Source: JBBSTY01 sp038235385
GTDB taxonomy: Bacteria > Actinomycetota > Acidimicrobiia > Acidimicrobiales > Acidimicrobilacustridaceae
Direction of reading: 5' to 3'
NCBI GenBank assembly: GCA_038235385.1
Contig: JBBSTY010000053.1
Location: forward strand, 1 to 24,389
Length of the DNA stretch: 24,389 nucleotides
The position numbers were made by a program, and so were the translations under genes. Positions 8,702-16,888 of this stretch are shown here, one piece after another; within the stretch, counting starts at the first letter, position 1, and every line of letters begins with the position of its first letter. The notes under the pieces were generated by a model. That model did not search any database. It was given only the letters and a program-made list of their open reading frames with translations, and was not told where the DNA came from.

Positions 8702-9694
8702 CTACGCGCAGGGGAAGCTGCTGGCGAGCACGTCGCCACGGATGCGGTGGTCGCGGTACTCGTTGCGGACGGCGTCGATCACCTCGTCGAGCGGCGACCA
8801 CGAATCGGCGACCTTCATCGCCGGATCGGCGGCGGCGACCGGGTGCCACCACACACCGTCTGCGGTGACGCACACCTCCGGGACGAGCGACGCACGAGAC
8901 ACCGTCAGGCCGTCGTTGGCCGAACCCTGTTGGGCGACCCGCCGCACCACCCGCTGGTCGGCGTCGAGATCGAGCGAGTCGAACAGCGCATCGAGCTCGG
9001 TCTCGGCGCTCCCGGCGTCATGTCCGAGGGTGGCAGCCACCCGCACCCGGAACCCGAGATCGATCGCCAGGCGGATGCCGGCGATCGCCCGATCGAAGCT
9101 GCCGGCCCCGCGGTGACGATCGTGCAGGTCAGCGGTGGCCGAGTCGAGGCTGATCTGGAAGGTGAGGCCCTCGCGGGGGAGCGCCTCGAGCCGTGCGCGC
9201 CGCTCGCCCTGCCAGACCATGGCGTTGGTGAGCACCGTCGTGGGGAGGTGGGGCACGGCCGCACGGAGTCGCTCGTCGAGGTCGAGGAGCATGAACGGCT
9301 CGCCTCCCGTGATGAACAGCTCCTGGACGCCCGCCGAAACGGCTTGGCGGACGAGCTCGGTCGTGTCGTGCGTGCTGACCACCCTCGGGACGGCGCGCGG
9401 TGACGAGCTCACGCAGCAGTAGTCGCAGGCGAGGTTGCAGTGGAAGTTGGTGTAGAGCCACAGCCGGTACCCGGGGCGTCGGTCCTCGGGCAGCGCGGCG
9501 ATCGGATCGGCCATCCGGCCGCGCAGGATCTCGACAGCCGCAGGGTGAACGGTCAGGATCGTGTTGCCGGTGGCCTCCACCCAACGTCGGGCCACCTCGA
9601 CCTCATCGGTGCCGTTGACGTCGATGAGTGCGGTGCTGCCCGCCGGGGTGGCGTTGAGGGACTCCATCATGCGCAGGGTGAGCTCGAGAGACAT
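8702..9694 (-). CDS. Radical SAM enzyme with N-terminal TusA-like domain lacking CPxP
   Basis: A 330-residue protein. Residues ~1-58 follow the TusA/SirA pattern after the first strand: LELTLRMMESLNATPAG, then STALIDVNG, TDEVEVARRWVEATGN and ILTVHPAAVEILRGR. The normal CPxP sulfur-carrying cysteine would lie before residue 1 and is absent. The only in-frame codons upstream are TGG and CTG after the previous gene's TGA, so it was not missed by a late start call. Residues ~75-250 are the radical SAM core: CNLACDYC (Cys86, Cys90, Cys93) binds the 4Fe-4S cluster, FITGGEP (128-133) is the SAM-contacting GGE motif, and LTFQISLDSA (177-186) is the typical strand. The tail has Cys275 (PEVCVTADGVWWHP) and a terminal FPCA, a reduced SPASM-like region. 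It starts 6 bp after the PhnD-like stop, so the two are cotranslated. Substrate unknown. Confidence 0.85.
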   Translation of the reverse strand: MSLELTLRMMESLNATPAGSTALIDVNGTDEVEVARRWVEATGNTILTVHPAAVEILRGRMADPIAALPEDRRPGYRLWLYTNFHCNLACDYCCVSSSPRAVPRVVSTHDTTELVRQAVSAGVQELFITGGEPFMLLDLDERLRAAVPHLPTTVLTNAMVWQGERRARLEALPREGLTFQISLDSATADLHDRHRGAGSFDRAIAGIRLAIDLGFRVRVAATLGHDAGSAETELDALFDSLDLDADQRVVRRVAQQGSANDGLTVSRASLVPEVCVTADGVWWHPVAAADPAMKVADSWSPLDEVIDAVRNEYRDHRIRGDVLASSFPCA

Positions 9695-9700
9695 CAGCCA

Positions 9701-10522
9701 TCACCAGTGGTCGGCGGTGCCCTGAGCCTGCATCGCCGCGACCAGCGACTCGTAGCCGGCGAGATCGGTCGGCTTCCACGCCTTGAGGCCCTCGAGCTCG
9801 AGGATGCGGCGATGCTCGGGGTTCTCCCACGTCATCGCCATGAGGTGCTTCAACCACGGGTCGGCTCGCTCGGCTTCGAACGCCGGGAGCGCCGTGAAGT
9901 TGCAGTGCGTGTACGCCTCGGATTCCCACGTGACCGACAGGTCCTTGACCGTGTCGTCGCCCGCAGCGAGGAGTGCTTCCCACGTGTTCGAGCCGACCGC
10001 GGCGACGTCGGCGTCGTCGTCGATCACGGCGCGGAGCGCGTCGAGATCCGACTTGCCGGTGTCGCCGTGCTTGCCGACGTCGGAGTCGAAGATCACCAGT
10101 TGCATGTCATCGACGCCGAGACCGGCCCGTTCGAGGAAGTACATCGGCAGGATCCGCGCTTGGCCCGAATCGCGTGATCCGAGCGCGACGCGACGTCCCT
10201 CCAGCGAGGCGAGACCATCGAGACCGCTGCCAGCGCGGGAGATCATGTACGTCTTGAACGTGAGGTCGGTGTCGCGGCTCGCCAGGGCGCGGGCTTGGCC
10301 ACCGGACCGGCGTTGGGTGCGAACCCATGCGACGTTGGTGTTCCACGCCACATCGACGTGGCCGGCGAGCAACGCCTCGACCTGACGCTCGTAGTTCGAG
10401 TAGAGGATGAAGTCCATCGGGGCGGCACTGTCGCGGAAGTAGTCGCGGATGCCCTCCCAGATCGGTACGACGTTGGCGCTGTACGCCACCGCCCCCACCA
10501 GGACGTCGTTGTCGCGTGCCAT
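9701..10522 (-). CDS. PhnD-like solute-binding-fold protein without signal peptide
   Basis: A 273-residue protein with the fold of phosphate/phosphonate (PhnD-type, periplasmic binding-protein-like II) receptors: VGAVAYSANVVPIWEGIRDYF at the start (lobe I), ALLAGHVDVAWNTNVAWV (51-67), RRVALGSRDSGQARILPMYFLE (110-131) with the SxDSG-type ligand loop, and ADVAAVGSNTWEALL (171-185). Real ABC receptors carry a lipoprotein or Sec signal, and here the fold begins by residue 8 with none. No ABC permease or ATPase is nearby either. It may be a cytosolic enzyme or binding protein, as in the THI5-type relatives of this superfamily. ATG 10522 is preferred over TTG 10525, since AGAGGAGC lies at the usual spacing. 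The same AGAGGAGC box precedes the upstream flavoprotein gene. The 84-bp gap to that gene shows no terminator. Confidence 0.82.
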   Translation of the reverse strand: MARDNDVLVGAVAYSANVVPIWEGIRDYFRDSAAPMDFILYSNYERQVEALLAGHVDVAWNTNVAWVRTQRRSGGQARALASRDTDLTFKTYMISRAGSGLDGLASLEGRRVALGSRDSGQARILPMYFLERAGLGVDDMQLVIFDSDVGKHGDTGKSDLDALRAVIDDDADVAAVGSNTWEALLAAGDDTVKDLSVTWESEAYTHCNFTALPAFEAERADPWLKHLMAMTWENPEHRRILELEGLKAWKPTDLAGYESLVAAMQAQGTADHW

Positions 10523-10606
10523 CAAGTTGCTCCTCTGATTCGAGTGGACGACCGCATCGTGCGGGGCCCGTCGGGGTCGAACGTCGTTGGCTGGAGTGCT
10601 CGTAGA

Positions 10607-11728
10607 TCAGAACAGCGGGATGCCGCAGAGGGCCTTGCCGATGAAGTCGTAGAGCACATCGCTGGTGGGGGCCATCACCGACGCGGCGCGAGCGTCCCGG
10701 AACGAACGCTCGACGCCGACCTCCTTGCGAAACGCTGCGCCACCGCACAGGTGCATGCAGGCGTCGGTCACGACGATCGCCGCATCTGCGGCGGCGGCCT
10801 TCGATTGGAGGACCCGCAACATGGCATCCTCGCGTCCACCCGTCACGGCCTCGATCGCGTCGGCCACCAGGGTCGCGGCCTGGTCGGCCTGCACCTTCGC
10901 GGTGCCGAGGTGGAGTCGGTTGACGGGGTTGTCCGCCAGCGTCTGATCGAGGTGCTCGAGCCGCGTCGTCGAGAGGTGCTCGGCCGAACGCGCCAGGGCG
11001 GCGGCCATGACGCCGACCGACGACGAGGCGTTCATCAGGCAGAACCAGGGCAGCACGGTGTTGATCATGATGTCGAACCCGCCGCCGTCGTCGCCGAGCC
11101 GGTTCGCGGCGGGGATCGATGCGGCGGTCGCGCTGACGGGACTCGACTGGTTCCCGCGAAGACCCAGGCCGGTGAAGGGGGCATCGACCTTGATGCCCCC
11201 GGTGGAGGTCGGCACGAACCAGATCGTGCTGGCGCCGTCGGCCTCGACCGGTCGACTGGACCACACGTAGCTGTCGGCCTCGGGAGCAGAGGTGACCCAG
11301 CTCTTGGACGCATCGAGGATGACGTTGCCACCTTCGGCGCGAGCAGATGACACGGGCGCCCAGAACTGGCTGCGCGAGCCGCGTTCGGAGAAGGCGAGCG
11401 AGGTCAGGTGGTTGCCGCTGGCGATCTCCCGGCGGACCTCGTCCTGACCGAAGTTCTCGATGACCACGGTGCCCACGTAGTGCATGCAGAGGATCATCGC
11501 GGTCGACGTGCAGTGCTCGGCGATGCGACGAACCACCTCGGCGGCGGCCTTCAAGCCCTGCCCGCCGCCGCCGACATCGGCGGAGCTGACCAGGCCCAAC
11601 AGGCCGGCGGCAGCGATCGCGTCGAGGTTGGCTCGGGGAAAGACCCCTTCCTCGTCGATCCGCACGGCGTTCGGCTCGATCAGATCCGAGATGATGCGAT
11701 CGATCGTGACGACGTGATCCTCGGACAT
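10607..11728 (-). CDS. Acyl-CoA dehydrogenase-fold flavoprotein lacking the usual catalytic Glu
   Basis: A 373-residue member of the acyl-CoA dehydrogenase (ACAD) superfamily. Visible parts are the helical N-terminus (NLDAIAAAGLLGLVSSADVGGGG), the middle beta domain (LTSLAFSERGSRSQFWAPV, then DASKSWVTSAPEADSYVW), GLRGNQSSPVSA, the helical bundle (GVMAAALARSAEHL) and the C-terminal LCGGAAFRKEVGVERSFRDARA. Where ordinary ACADs read YEGT with the catalytic glutamate, this reads VMAPTSDVL (351-359), so classical alpha,beta-dehydrogenation is unlikely. Monooxygenase- or oxidase-type members (DszC, N-hydroxylases) also lack it. ATG 11728 is chosen for the AGAGGAGC box 7 bases upstream. The frame extends to 11761 with no support. 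It is the first gene of a unit with the PhnD-like and TusA-radical SAM genes. Confidence 0.85.
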   Translation of the reverse strand: MSEDHVVTIDRIISDLIEPNAVRIDEEGVFPRANLDAIAAAGLLGLVSSADVGGGGQGLKAAAEVVRRIAEHCTSTAMILCMHYVGTVVIENFGQDEVRREIASGNHLTSLAFSERGSRSQFWAPVSSARAEGGNVILDASKSWVTSAPEADSYVWSSRPVEADGASTIWFVPTSTGGIKVDAPFTGLGLRGNQSSPVSATAASIPAANRLGDDGGGFDIMINTVLPWFCLMNASSSVGVMAAALARSAEHLSTTRLEHLDQTLADNPVNRLHLGTAKVQADQAATLVADAIEAVTGGREDAMLRVLQSKAAAADAAIVVTDACMHLCGGAAFRKEVGVERSFRDARAASVMAPTSDVLYDFIGKALCGIPLF

Positions 11729-11788
11729 GTTCGCTCCTCTGGTTCTGGCGGGTACCCGCACATCCGCCGACCCATTGGGAAGACAAGG

Positions 11789-11806
11789 TCACGGTACTCA
11801 CGGTGT
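11789..11806. repeat. Adjacent 9-bp direct repeats upstream of the flavoprotein gene
   Basis: TCACGGTAC is followed at once by TCACGGTGT, with 7 of 9 bases identical in tandem. They lie in the 191-bp region (11729-11919) between the AAA+ gene stop and the ACAD-fold gene start. This could be a regulator half-site pair for the three-gene unit. The region also holds a low-confidence open frame from a GTG at 11868 that runs into the next gene. No clear terminator is seen. Confidence 0.25.
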
Positions 11807-11919
11807 TCGTAGCTGGCCGGGCCGGAGGATGACATTTCCTCCATGGTGTCAGCGGCGATGTCCGACACCTTCGTGGTCGTCCCGGTGGAGCGGTCGCCTG
11901 ATCAGCGTCGCCGAACGCC

Positions 11920-14900
11920 TCAGAACGGTTGGGCCGGGTCCTCGGGGTCGAGGGGGTCCGCCGGGTCGAACGTGGCGAAGGTGTCGGGGTCCTCGGGGCT
12001 GGGCGTGAGGACGATCGCCGCATCGTGGAACCCGGCTTCGATCCCGCGCAGCGACGCGGCGATGACCGACAGCGGGTCGGCGCCCACGTTGGCCTCCCGC
12101 CACTGGGCGCGGAGCGCGTCGACCCGGGCGACGTCGGCCGGCGTGGCCGACCCGAGCACCACGGGGAGCTTGGCGAGGTTCCAGCCCGCGGCGACGGCAA
12201 GCGTCTGCGCTTCGGCCTGGTAGGGGTCGCGCACGGCGCGGTCGACCTCGTCGGTGGTCATGGCGCCCACGATCCGGCCGGCGAGCCGCGCCATGTTCCG
12301 GTACGAGCCCTGCAGGAGGAACGGGGGCTCACCACGCAGCGCGTCGTCCATCGTGGCCGACTCGATGTACGCAGCGTTGACCTCGAGCAGCGCGTCGCGC
12401 GCCCGCGCCATGTTGGTGAGGGTCTGGGTGACCGCCGAGAGCTCGGTCGGGGAGTACTGGTGCTGGAGCTCCTCGGCGCGAAGCGTTGCCCCTTCGGACG
12501 CCTCGAGGAGGGCCTCGAGCTCCTTGCGGCCACGCGCGATGACCGGCGCGAGGACGTCGTTGACCCCACTCGCGTTCTCGAGGTACGACTGCGCGAACGC
12601 GGCATCGTGCGCTCCTGCCACGTCGCCCAGGTTGTGCACGTCGGCCCGGTTGGCGAGCATGTCCGGGATCCGGAACTCCCGACCGGAGCTGGTGTACGGG
12701 TTGCCCGCCATCACCATCACGAACCGCCGCCGACCGAGCTCGAAGGTCTGCGCCTCCCCGTCGACCACGCCTTCCACACGACGGGTGGCGTCGCACAGCG
12801 AGATGAACTTCTGCAGGAACTCCGCCGAGGTGTGCTGGATGTCGTCCACGTAGCAGATGACGTTGTTGCCCATGGCGAAGGCCCGGTTGAGCTTCACCAA
12901 CTCCGCAGCCGCCGCGTGGTCGGGAGCCTGGGCTGGATCGAGGCTCGTCACCCGCTCCCCGAGCGCTGGTCCGTTGACCTTCACGAGGGCGAACCCGAGG
13001 AGGTCGGCAACGTACTCGACGAGGGTGGTCTTGCCGTAGCCCGGCGGACTGATCAGCAGGAGGAGGCCCTGCGGCGAGCCGCTGAGCCCCAGCTGACGGG
13101 CGAAGTTCTCGCCGACCATCGGGAGCAGCACCTCGTCGACGAGGCGGTTGCGGACGAAGGAGGTGAGTACGTGCGGACGCAGGGTGTCGAGCCCGAGCTC
13201 GTCGCGCCACCGTGCCAGGGTGGTGCGCCGCGCCGCGTTGAACGCCCGGAACCGCTCGAGCCCGTCCCGGCGGTACACGCGGAAGCTCGTGTGCGCTCGC
13301 CCGACCGGCAGATCCATCACGCCGCCGACGACGGTTGGGTGCCGGCCGCGGAGTCCCTCGATGTGGGCGATCGCGGCGACGTCGGACACCTCGACCGTGG
13401 GGTCCGACAGGACCCAGGCCGCCTCGGCGGCGAGGTCGGCGGCGGCGAGATCCGCGTAGGGGTTCGAGGTCGACCCCGCCCCGGCGAGATCCGAGCCGTC
13501 GGCGAGATGATCTGCGATCCAGTGGACGAGCGTTGCGAACGGAGCCGAGTCGAGGTCGATGCCGGCGTCGCGTGACCATCCGGCGAACGCGGTGGCGACG
13601 CGGCCGCCATCGGCTGTCACGGTTGGCCGATCGACAGATTCGCTGAGCCACTGCACGGCGGCGTCGAGGTCGAACGCCCCGACGAGCCGAGCGCTCTCGG
13701 CCACCTCGTGCAGATCGGATCCGACGCGTTGCACGAGCGCCGTACGGGTGGCGCCCCGCCCGAGGGCGCGAACCGCGGCGAGCTCAGCCGCGAGCTGTTG
13801 CTGCTCGCCCGGTTCCAGCGACGACCACCAGACTCCGGCCACGGCTCGGACCGCGCCCGCCCAACGCAGGCCAGCCGCGTCGAACGTCGGTCGAACGGCA
13901 GCGAGGACGAGCCCGGCGTCGGCGTCGTGGACGCCCATCTCGTAGCCGTCGTCGACCCGCCGGGCGGCCAGCTGCGCAAGAGCCTCGGGAGCCACGGTGT
14001 CGGTTCCGGCGTCGTCGAGTGCGGTGAACGCGAGGTAGACGGCGCGGGTGAGCACATCGTTCTCGGTGGGGTAGGACTGCCCGGCGAGTTCGGTGAACTC
14101 GGACAGCCCGGCGTCGGGTACCGGCAGCACGAGGTCGGTGCCCGTGAGACGGAGCTCGAGGTCGGAGCCGTCCCCGTTCGGCCGGAGGCGCAGCTCGAAG
14201 GGTTCGGTGTTCACACCGATCTGCCAGCGGCCGATCCGGACGCCACCTTCGCTGAAGAGCTCGGACCGGTCCCCGACGGCGCGCCGGGCGTTGTCCTTCG
14301 CCGCGACCAGTTCGGCTCCGAGCTCGGCGCCACGGCCGGCTTCGCCGAGCTCGGTGAGCTCGGCGATGGCCTTGCGCACCCGCAGGACCAGGGGATCTGC
14401 CGCAAAGAACCCGTCCACCTTCTCGAGCGCGTCGAGATCGGCGGCGCGCGTGGCAACGGTCTGGAGGACGCGTCGTGCCGACGCGACCACCCGGTCGATG
14501 AACGCGGTGCGCTCAGCGGCCAACTGGTCCCGTTTGGCGAGGAACGCGGCGTAGAGCTCGTCGCGCTTGCTGGCGATCTGGTCGGCGAAGTCCGGCACGT
14601 CGCCGTAGGTGAGTTCGGACGTCTCGAGGTCGGCTTCGAGGGCTCCGAGTGCGGCATCGCAGGCGGCGGCGTCGGAGGCGGCCATGAGCGCCGAGCTCGC
14701 TCGCTGGGCGAGCACGTTCATGGCCGCCTGGAACCCGGCCGCGCCTTCCGATCGTCGGAGCGCGTCGACCCGTTGGTCGAGATCGGCTCGCGAGGCGTTT
14801 CGTCGGCCGAGTGCTTCCCCGAGGCGTTGGAGCACCGCGGTCTTGCCGGTGGGGTCATCGACCTCGAGCGAGCCGACCACCTCGGTGAGAAGCGAGAGGC

Positions 14901-16875
14901 GCTCACCGACCTGGTCGACGGCTGCGACCGCGGCGGACACGAGCGCGGCGGTCTCGGCGGCGAGGCCCTCGCTCGTGGCCTGGTCGAGCGCGGTGAGGGT
15001 GGAGTCGAGCGACCCCTCATCGGCCAGGAACTCGAGCGCCCGGCTCCCGAGGCCGGTGAACGCCGCATCGACCTGCGCCGCCATGTCGTCGACCGCTTCG
15101 GTATCGGTGTGCGGCCGCTGACCGAGATCGACGAGGCGGCCGAGCAGCACCCGTCCCTGCTCCATGAGCTCGAGGAAGGCGTCGGTCTCGCGCAGCTCGA
15201 GCCCGGCTCGACTCAGGTAGCCGTCGACGTCGGACCGCGCCGCGAGGACGGCGAGGTGCGCCTCGCGCTTGGCCTCGGCAACGGTGGCGAACTCGTCGAG
15301 CACGCCGCCGGCCGTCCGGCGGAGCTTGCCGAGGAGGCCTGCGAGTCCGTTGGCCTCGGGTTCCTGCAACCACACATGCGCATCCAGCAGGCGGTTGGCG
15401 CGGGCGACGAGTGCCTCGAAGACCGACCCGTTGAACTCCGGTCGATCGCTGTCGCGGGCGAGGCTCAGGAGCTCACCGAGCGCACGGACGAGCTCGGGGT
15501 TCCCGATGCGCGCGAAGAAGGTTCCTGCCGGCGCGGCAGGCTGGTACCGCTCGGGTGTGCAGAACGGGCTCGTGTACACGCCGATCGTGTGCACGCGCTG
15601 CGGTTCGGTTTCGGGTCGGACAGTGACCACGACGCCATCCTCGAACAACGCGTAGCCGTTGCACGCCACGGGGTTCTCCATGGTGCGCGACACGAGGTTG
15701 TAGCCCAGCAGCATGTACTCGCCGCTGTCGGTGCGGTGGTAGGCGTAGAGCACGTCCTCGCCGTTCGGGCTCGCATGCGTGGCGAGCAGCTCGAAGCCCG
15801 AGGCATCGGTGGCGAACACCTTCGTCTCGCCGTTCTGCAGGTGGAACCCCCCCGGGAAGATGATCCCCGAGTCCTCCGGGAGCCGGTGGCAGTTGAGCCC
15901 GATGGCATCGATGCGATGCACCTGCTGGGTGAGGCGGTTGTAGACGTAGAAGCGCTCGGTCGACTCGCCGTAGGGCTGGAGACGCACGAGGAGGAGCTCG
16001 CCCAGCCGGGCGGTGTGGATGGTGAGCTCGCCGAGATCAGCGTCGACCACCGCCAGCTGCTCGGTGTTGATGACCCGGCCGCCCTCGACGACGTCGTCGA
16101 CCCGGAACTCGAGGACGCCCTTGCTCCCGCCGAGGAACACCAGGTCCTCGAGGTTCCAGTGCGGCCACCGACCCTCGATCCGGTGGGTGCGGTCCACCTC
16201 GTTCCAGACGAAGTCGAAGGGCTCGTCGAACACGAGGTCGTGCTCACCGTAGGCATCGACGTACAAGGGCGCGCCGCCGTCGAGACGCCACCGCAGCACC
16301 CGGATGTCCTCGGCTCGCTCGCCGATGACGAACACCATCAACAGGAGCTCGCCGGTTCGGCGAAGCGTGAGGAGCCGGCACTTGGCGTAGTAGGTGTACA
16401 GCTCGTCGAAGTCGCGCAGGAAGCTCGTGTCGTCGAGGAAGTAGTCGTCGTCGTCGGGTGTGAGCGGTGCGAAGTCCTTGTCGGTGGGCGAGACGTCGGT
16501 GACGTGCAACAGGGTGAAGACGTCGGCGACGGTGCGCTTGGCCGTGAGCCCGGGCGGGATGTTTGTGCCGAACAGCAACAGACCGTCGACGCTGACCGCG
16601 TCAACGGGGATGCATGCCGCTGCCGTGCTGAGTCGTTCCTGTTCGATCAGGGTGAGGCTCGACCCGCCGAAGACCTGCGACCGCGCGTGGTTGAGCCGCT
16701 CGGCCGCGTCGCGGACCTCGGCCGCGACCTGCGAGAGCCGCGCCTGCAAGATGTCGTAGGCGGTCGACGGCCTGTCGTCGGCCGCGGTGGGTGTGCCTGC
16801 GATCTCCTGGCCGGCCACGTCGGCGGCGGGCCCGGGATCGGGATCCGGTGGGGGATCAGGCTGGAGGTCGGTCAC
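11920..16875 (-). CDS. Very large AAA+ ATPase (1651 aa) partnered with a flotillin
   Basis: The N-terminus (1-90) is proline/aspartate-rich and then helical. Residues ~100-500 are beta-rich with repeated blades (WPHWNLEDLVFLGGSKGVLE, FYVYNRLTQQVHRIDAIGL, LLGYNLVSRTMENPVACNGY), suggesting a propeller-like domain. Residues ~500-900 are long helices and coiled coil. An AAA+ domain lies at ~1270-1450: Walker A PPGYGKTT (about 1276-1284), Walker B VICYVDDIQH (~1336-1345) and sensor-1-like MVMAGNPYT (~1384-1392). It ends in an acidic PEDPDTFATFDPADPLDPED tail. From memory, automated pipelines call similar proteins 'DNA repair ATPase' without firm experimental basis. The start is a GTG 13 bp after the flotillin stop, with no strong Shine-Dalgarno, so coupling to flotillin translation is likely. 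ATP-driven remodelling of a partner at the membrane is my inference. Confidence 0.88.
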   Translation of the reverse strand: MTDLQPDPPPDPDPGPAADVAGQEIAGTPTAADDRPSTAYDILQARLSQVAAEVRDAAERLNHARSQVFGGSSLTLIEQERLSTAAACIPVDAVSVDGLLLFGTNIPPGLTAKRTVADVFTLLHVTDVSPTDKDFAPLTPDDDDYFLDDTSFLRDFDELYTYYAKCRLLTLRRTGELLLMVFVIGERAEDIRVLRWRLDGGAPLYVDAYGEHDLVFDEPFDFVWNEVDRTHRIEGRWPHWNLEDLVFLGGSKGVLEFRVDDVVEGGRVINTEQLAVVDADLGELTIHTARLGELLLVRLQPYGESTERFYVYNRLTQQVHRIDAIGLNCHRLPEDSGIIFPGGFHLQNGETKVFATDASGFELLATHASPNGEDVLYAYHRTDSGEYMLLGYNLVSRTMENPVACNGYALFEDGVVVTVRPETEPQRVHTIGVYTSPFCTPERYQPAAPAGTFFARIGNPELVRALGELLSLARDSDRPEFNGSVFEALVARANRLLDAHVWLQEPEANGLAGLLGKLRRTAGGVLDEFATVAEAKREAHLAVLAARSDVDGYLSRAGLELRETDAFLELMEQGRVLLGRLVDLGQRPHTDTEAVDDMAAQVDAAFTGLGSRALEFLADEGSLDSTLTALDQATSEGLAAETAALVSAAVAAVDQVGERLSLLTEVVGSLEVDDPTGKTAVLQRLGEALGRRNASRADLDQRVDALRRSEGAAGFQAAMNVLAQRASSALMAASDAAACDAALGALEADLETSELTYGDVPDFADQIASKRDELYAAFLAKRDQLAAERTAFIDRVVASARRVLQTVATRAADLDALEKVDGFFAADPLVLRVRKAIAELTELGEAGRGAELGAELVAAKDNARRAVGDRSELFSEGGVRIGRWQIGVNTEPFELRLRPNGDGSDLELRLTGTDLVLPVPDAGLSEFTELAGQSYPTENDVLTRAVYLAFTALDDAGTDTVAPEALAQLAARRVDDGYEMGVHDADAGLVLAAVRPTFDAAGLRWAGAVRAVAGVWWSSLEPGEQQQLAAELAAVRALGRGATRTALVQRVGSDLHEVAESARLVGAFDLDAAVQWLSESVDRPTVTADGGRVATAFAGWSRDAGIDLDSAPFATLVHWIADHLADGSDLAGAGSTSNPYADLAAADLAAEAAWVLSDPTVEVSDVAAIAHIEGLRGRHPTVVGGVMDLPVGRAHTSFRVYRRDGLERFRAFNAARRTTLARWRDELGLDTLRPHVLTSFVRNRLVDEVLLPMVGENFARQLGLSGSPQGLLLLISPPGYGKTTLVEYVADLLGFALVKVNGPALGERVTSLDPAQAPDHAAAAELVKLNRAFAMGNNVICYVDDIQHTSAEFLQKFISLCDATRRVEGVVDGEAQTFELGRRRFVMVMAGNPYTSSGREFRIPDMLANRADVHNLGDVAGAHDAAFAQSYLENASGVNDVLAPVIARGRKELEALLEASEGATLRAEELQHQYSPTELSAVTQTLTNMARARDALLEVNAAYIESATMDDALRGEPPFLLQGSYRNMARLAGRIVGAMTTDEVDRAVRDPYQAEAQTLAVAAGWNLAKLPVVLGSATPADVARVDALRAQWREANVGADPLSVIAASLRGIEAGFHDAAIVLTPSPEDPDTFATFDPADPLDPEDPAQPF

Positions 16876-16888
16876 GAGTCGGCGGTGC

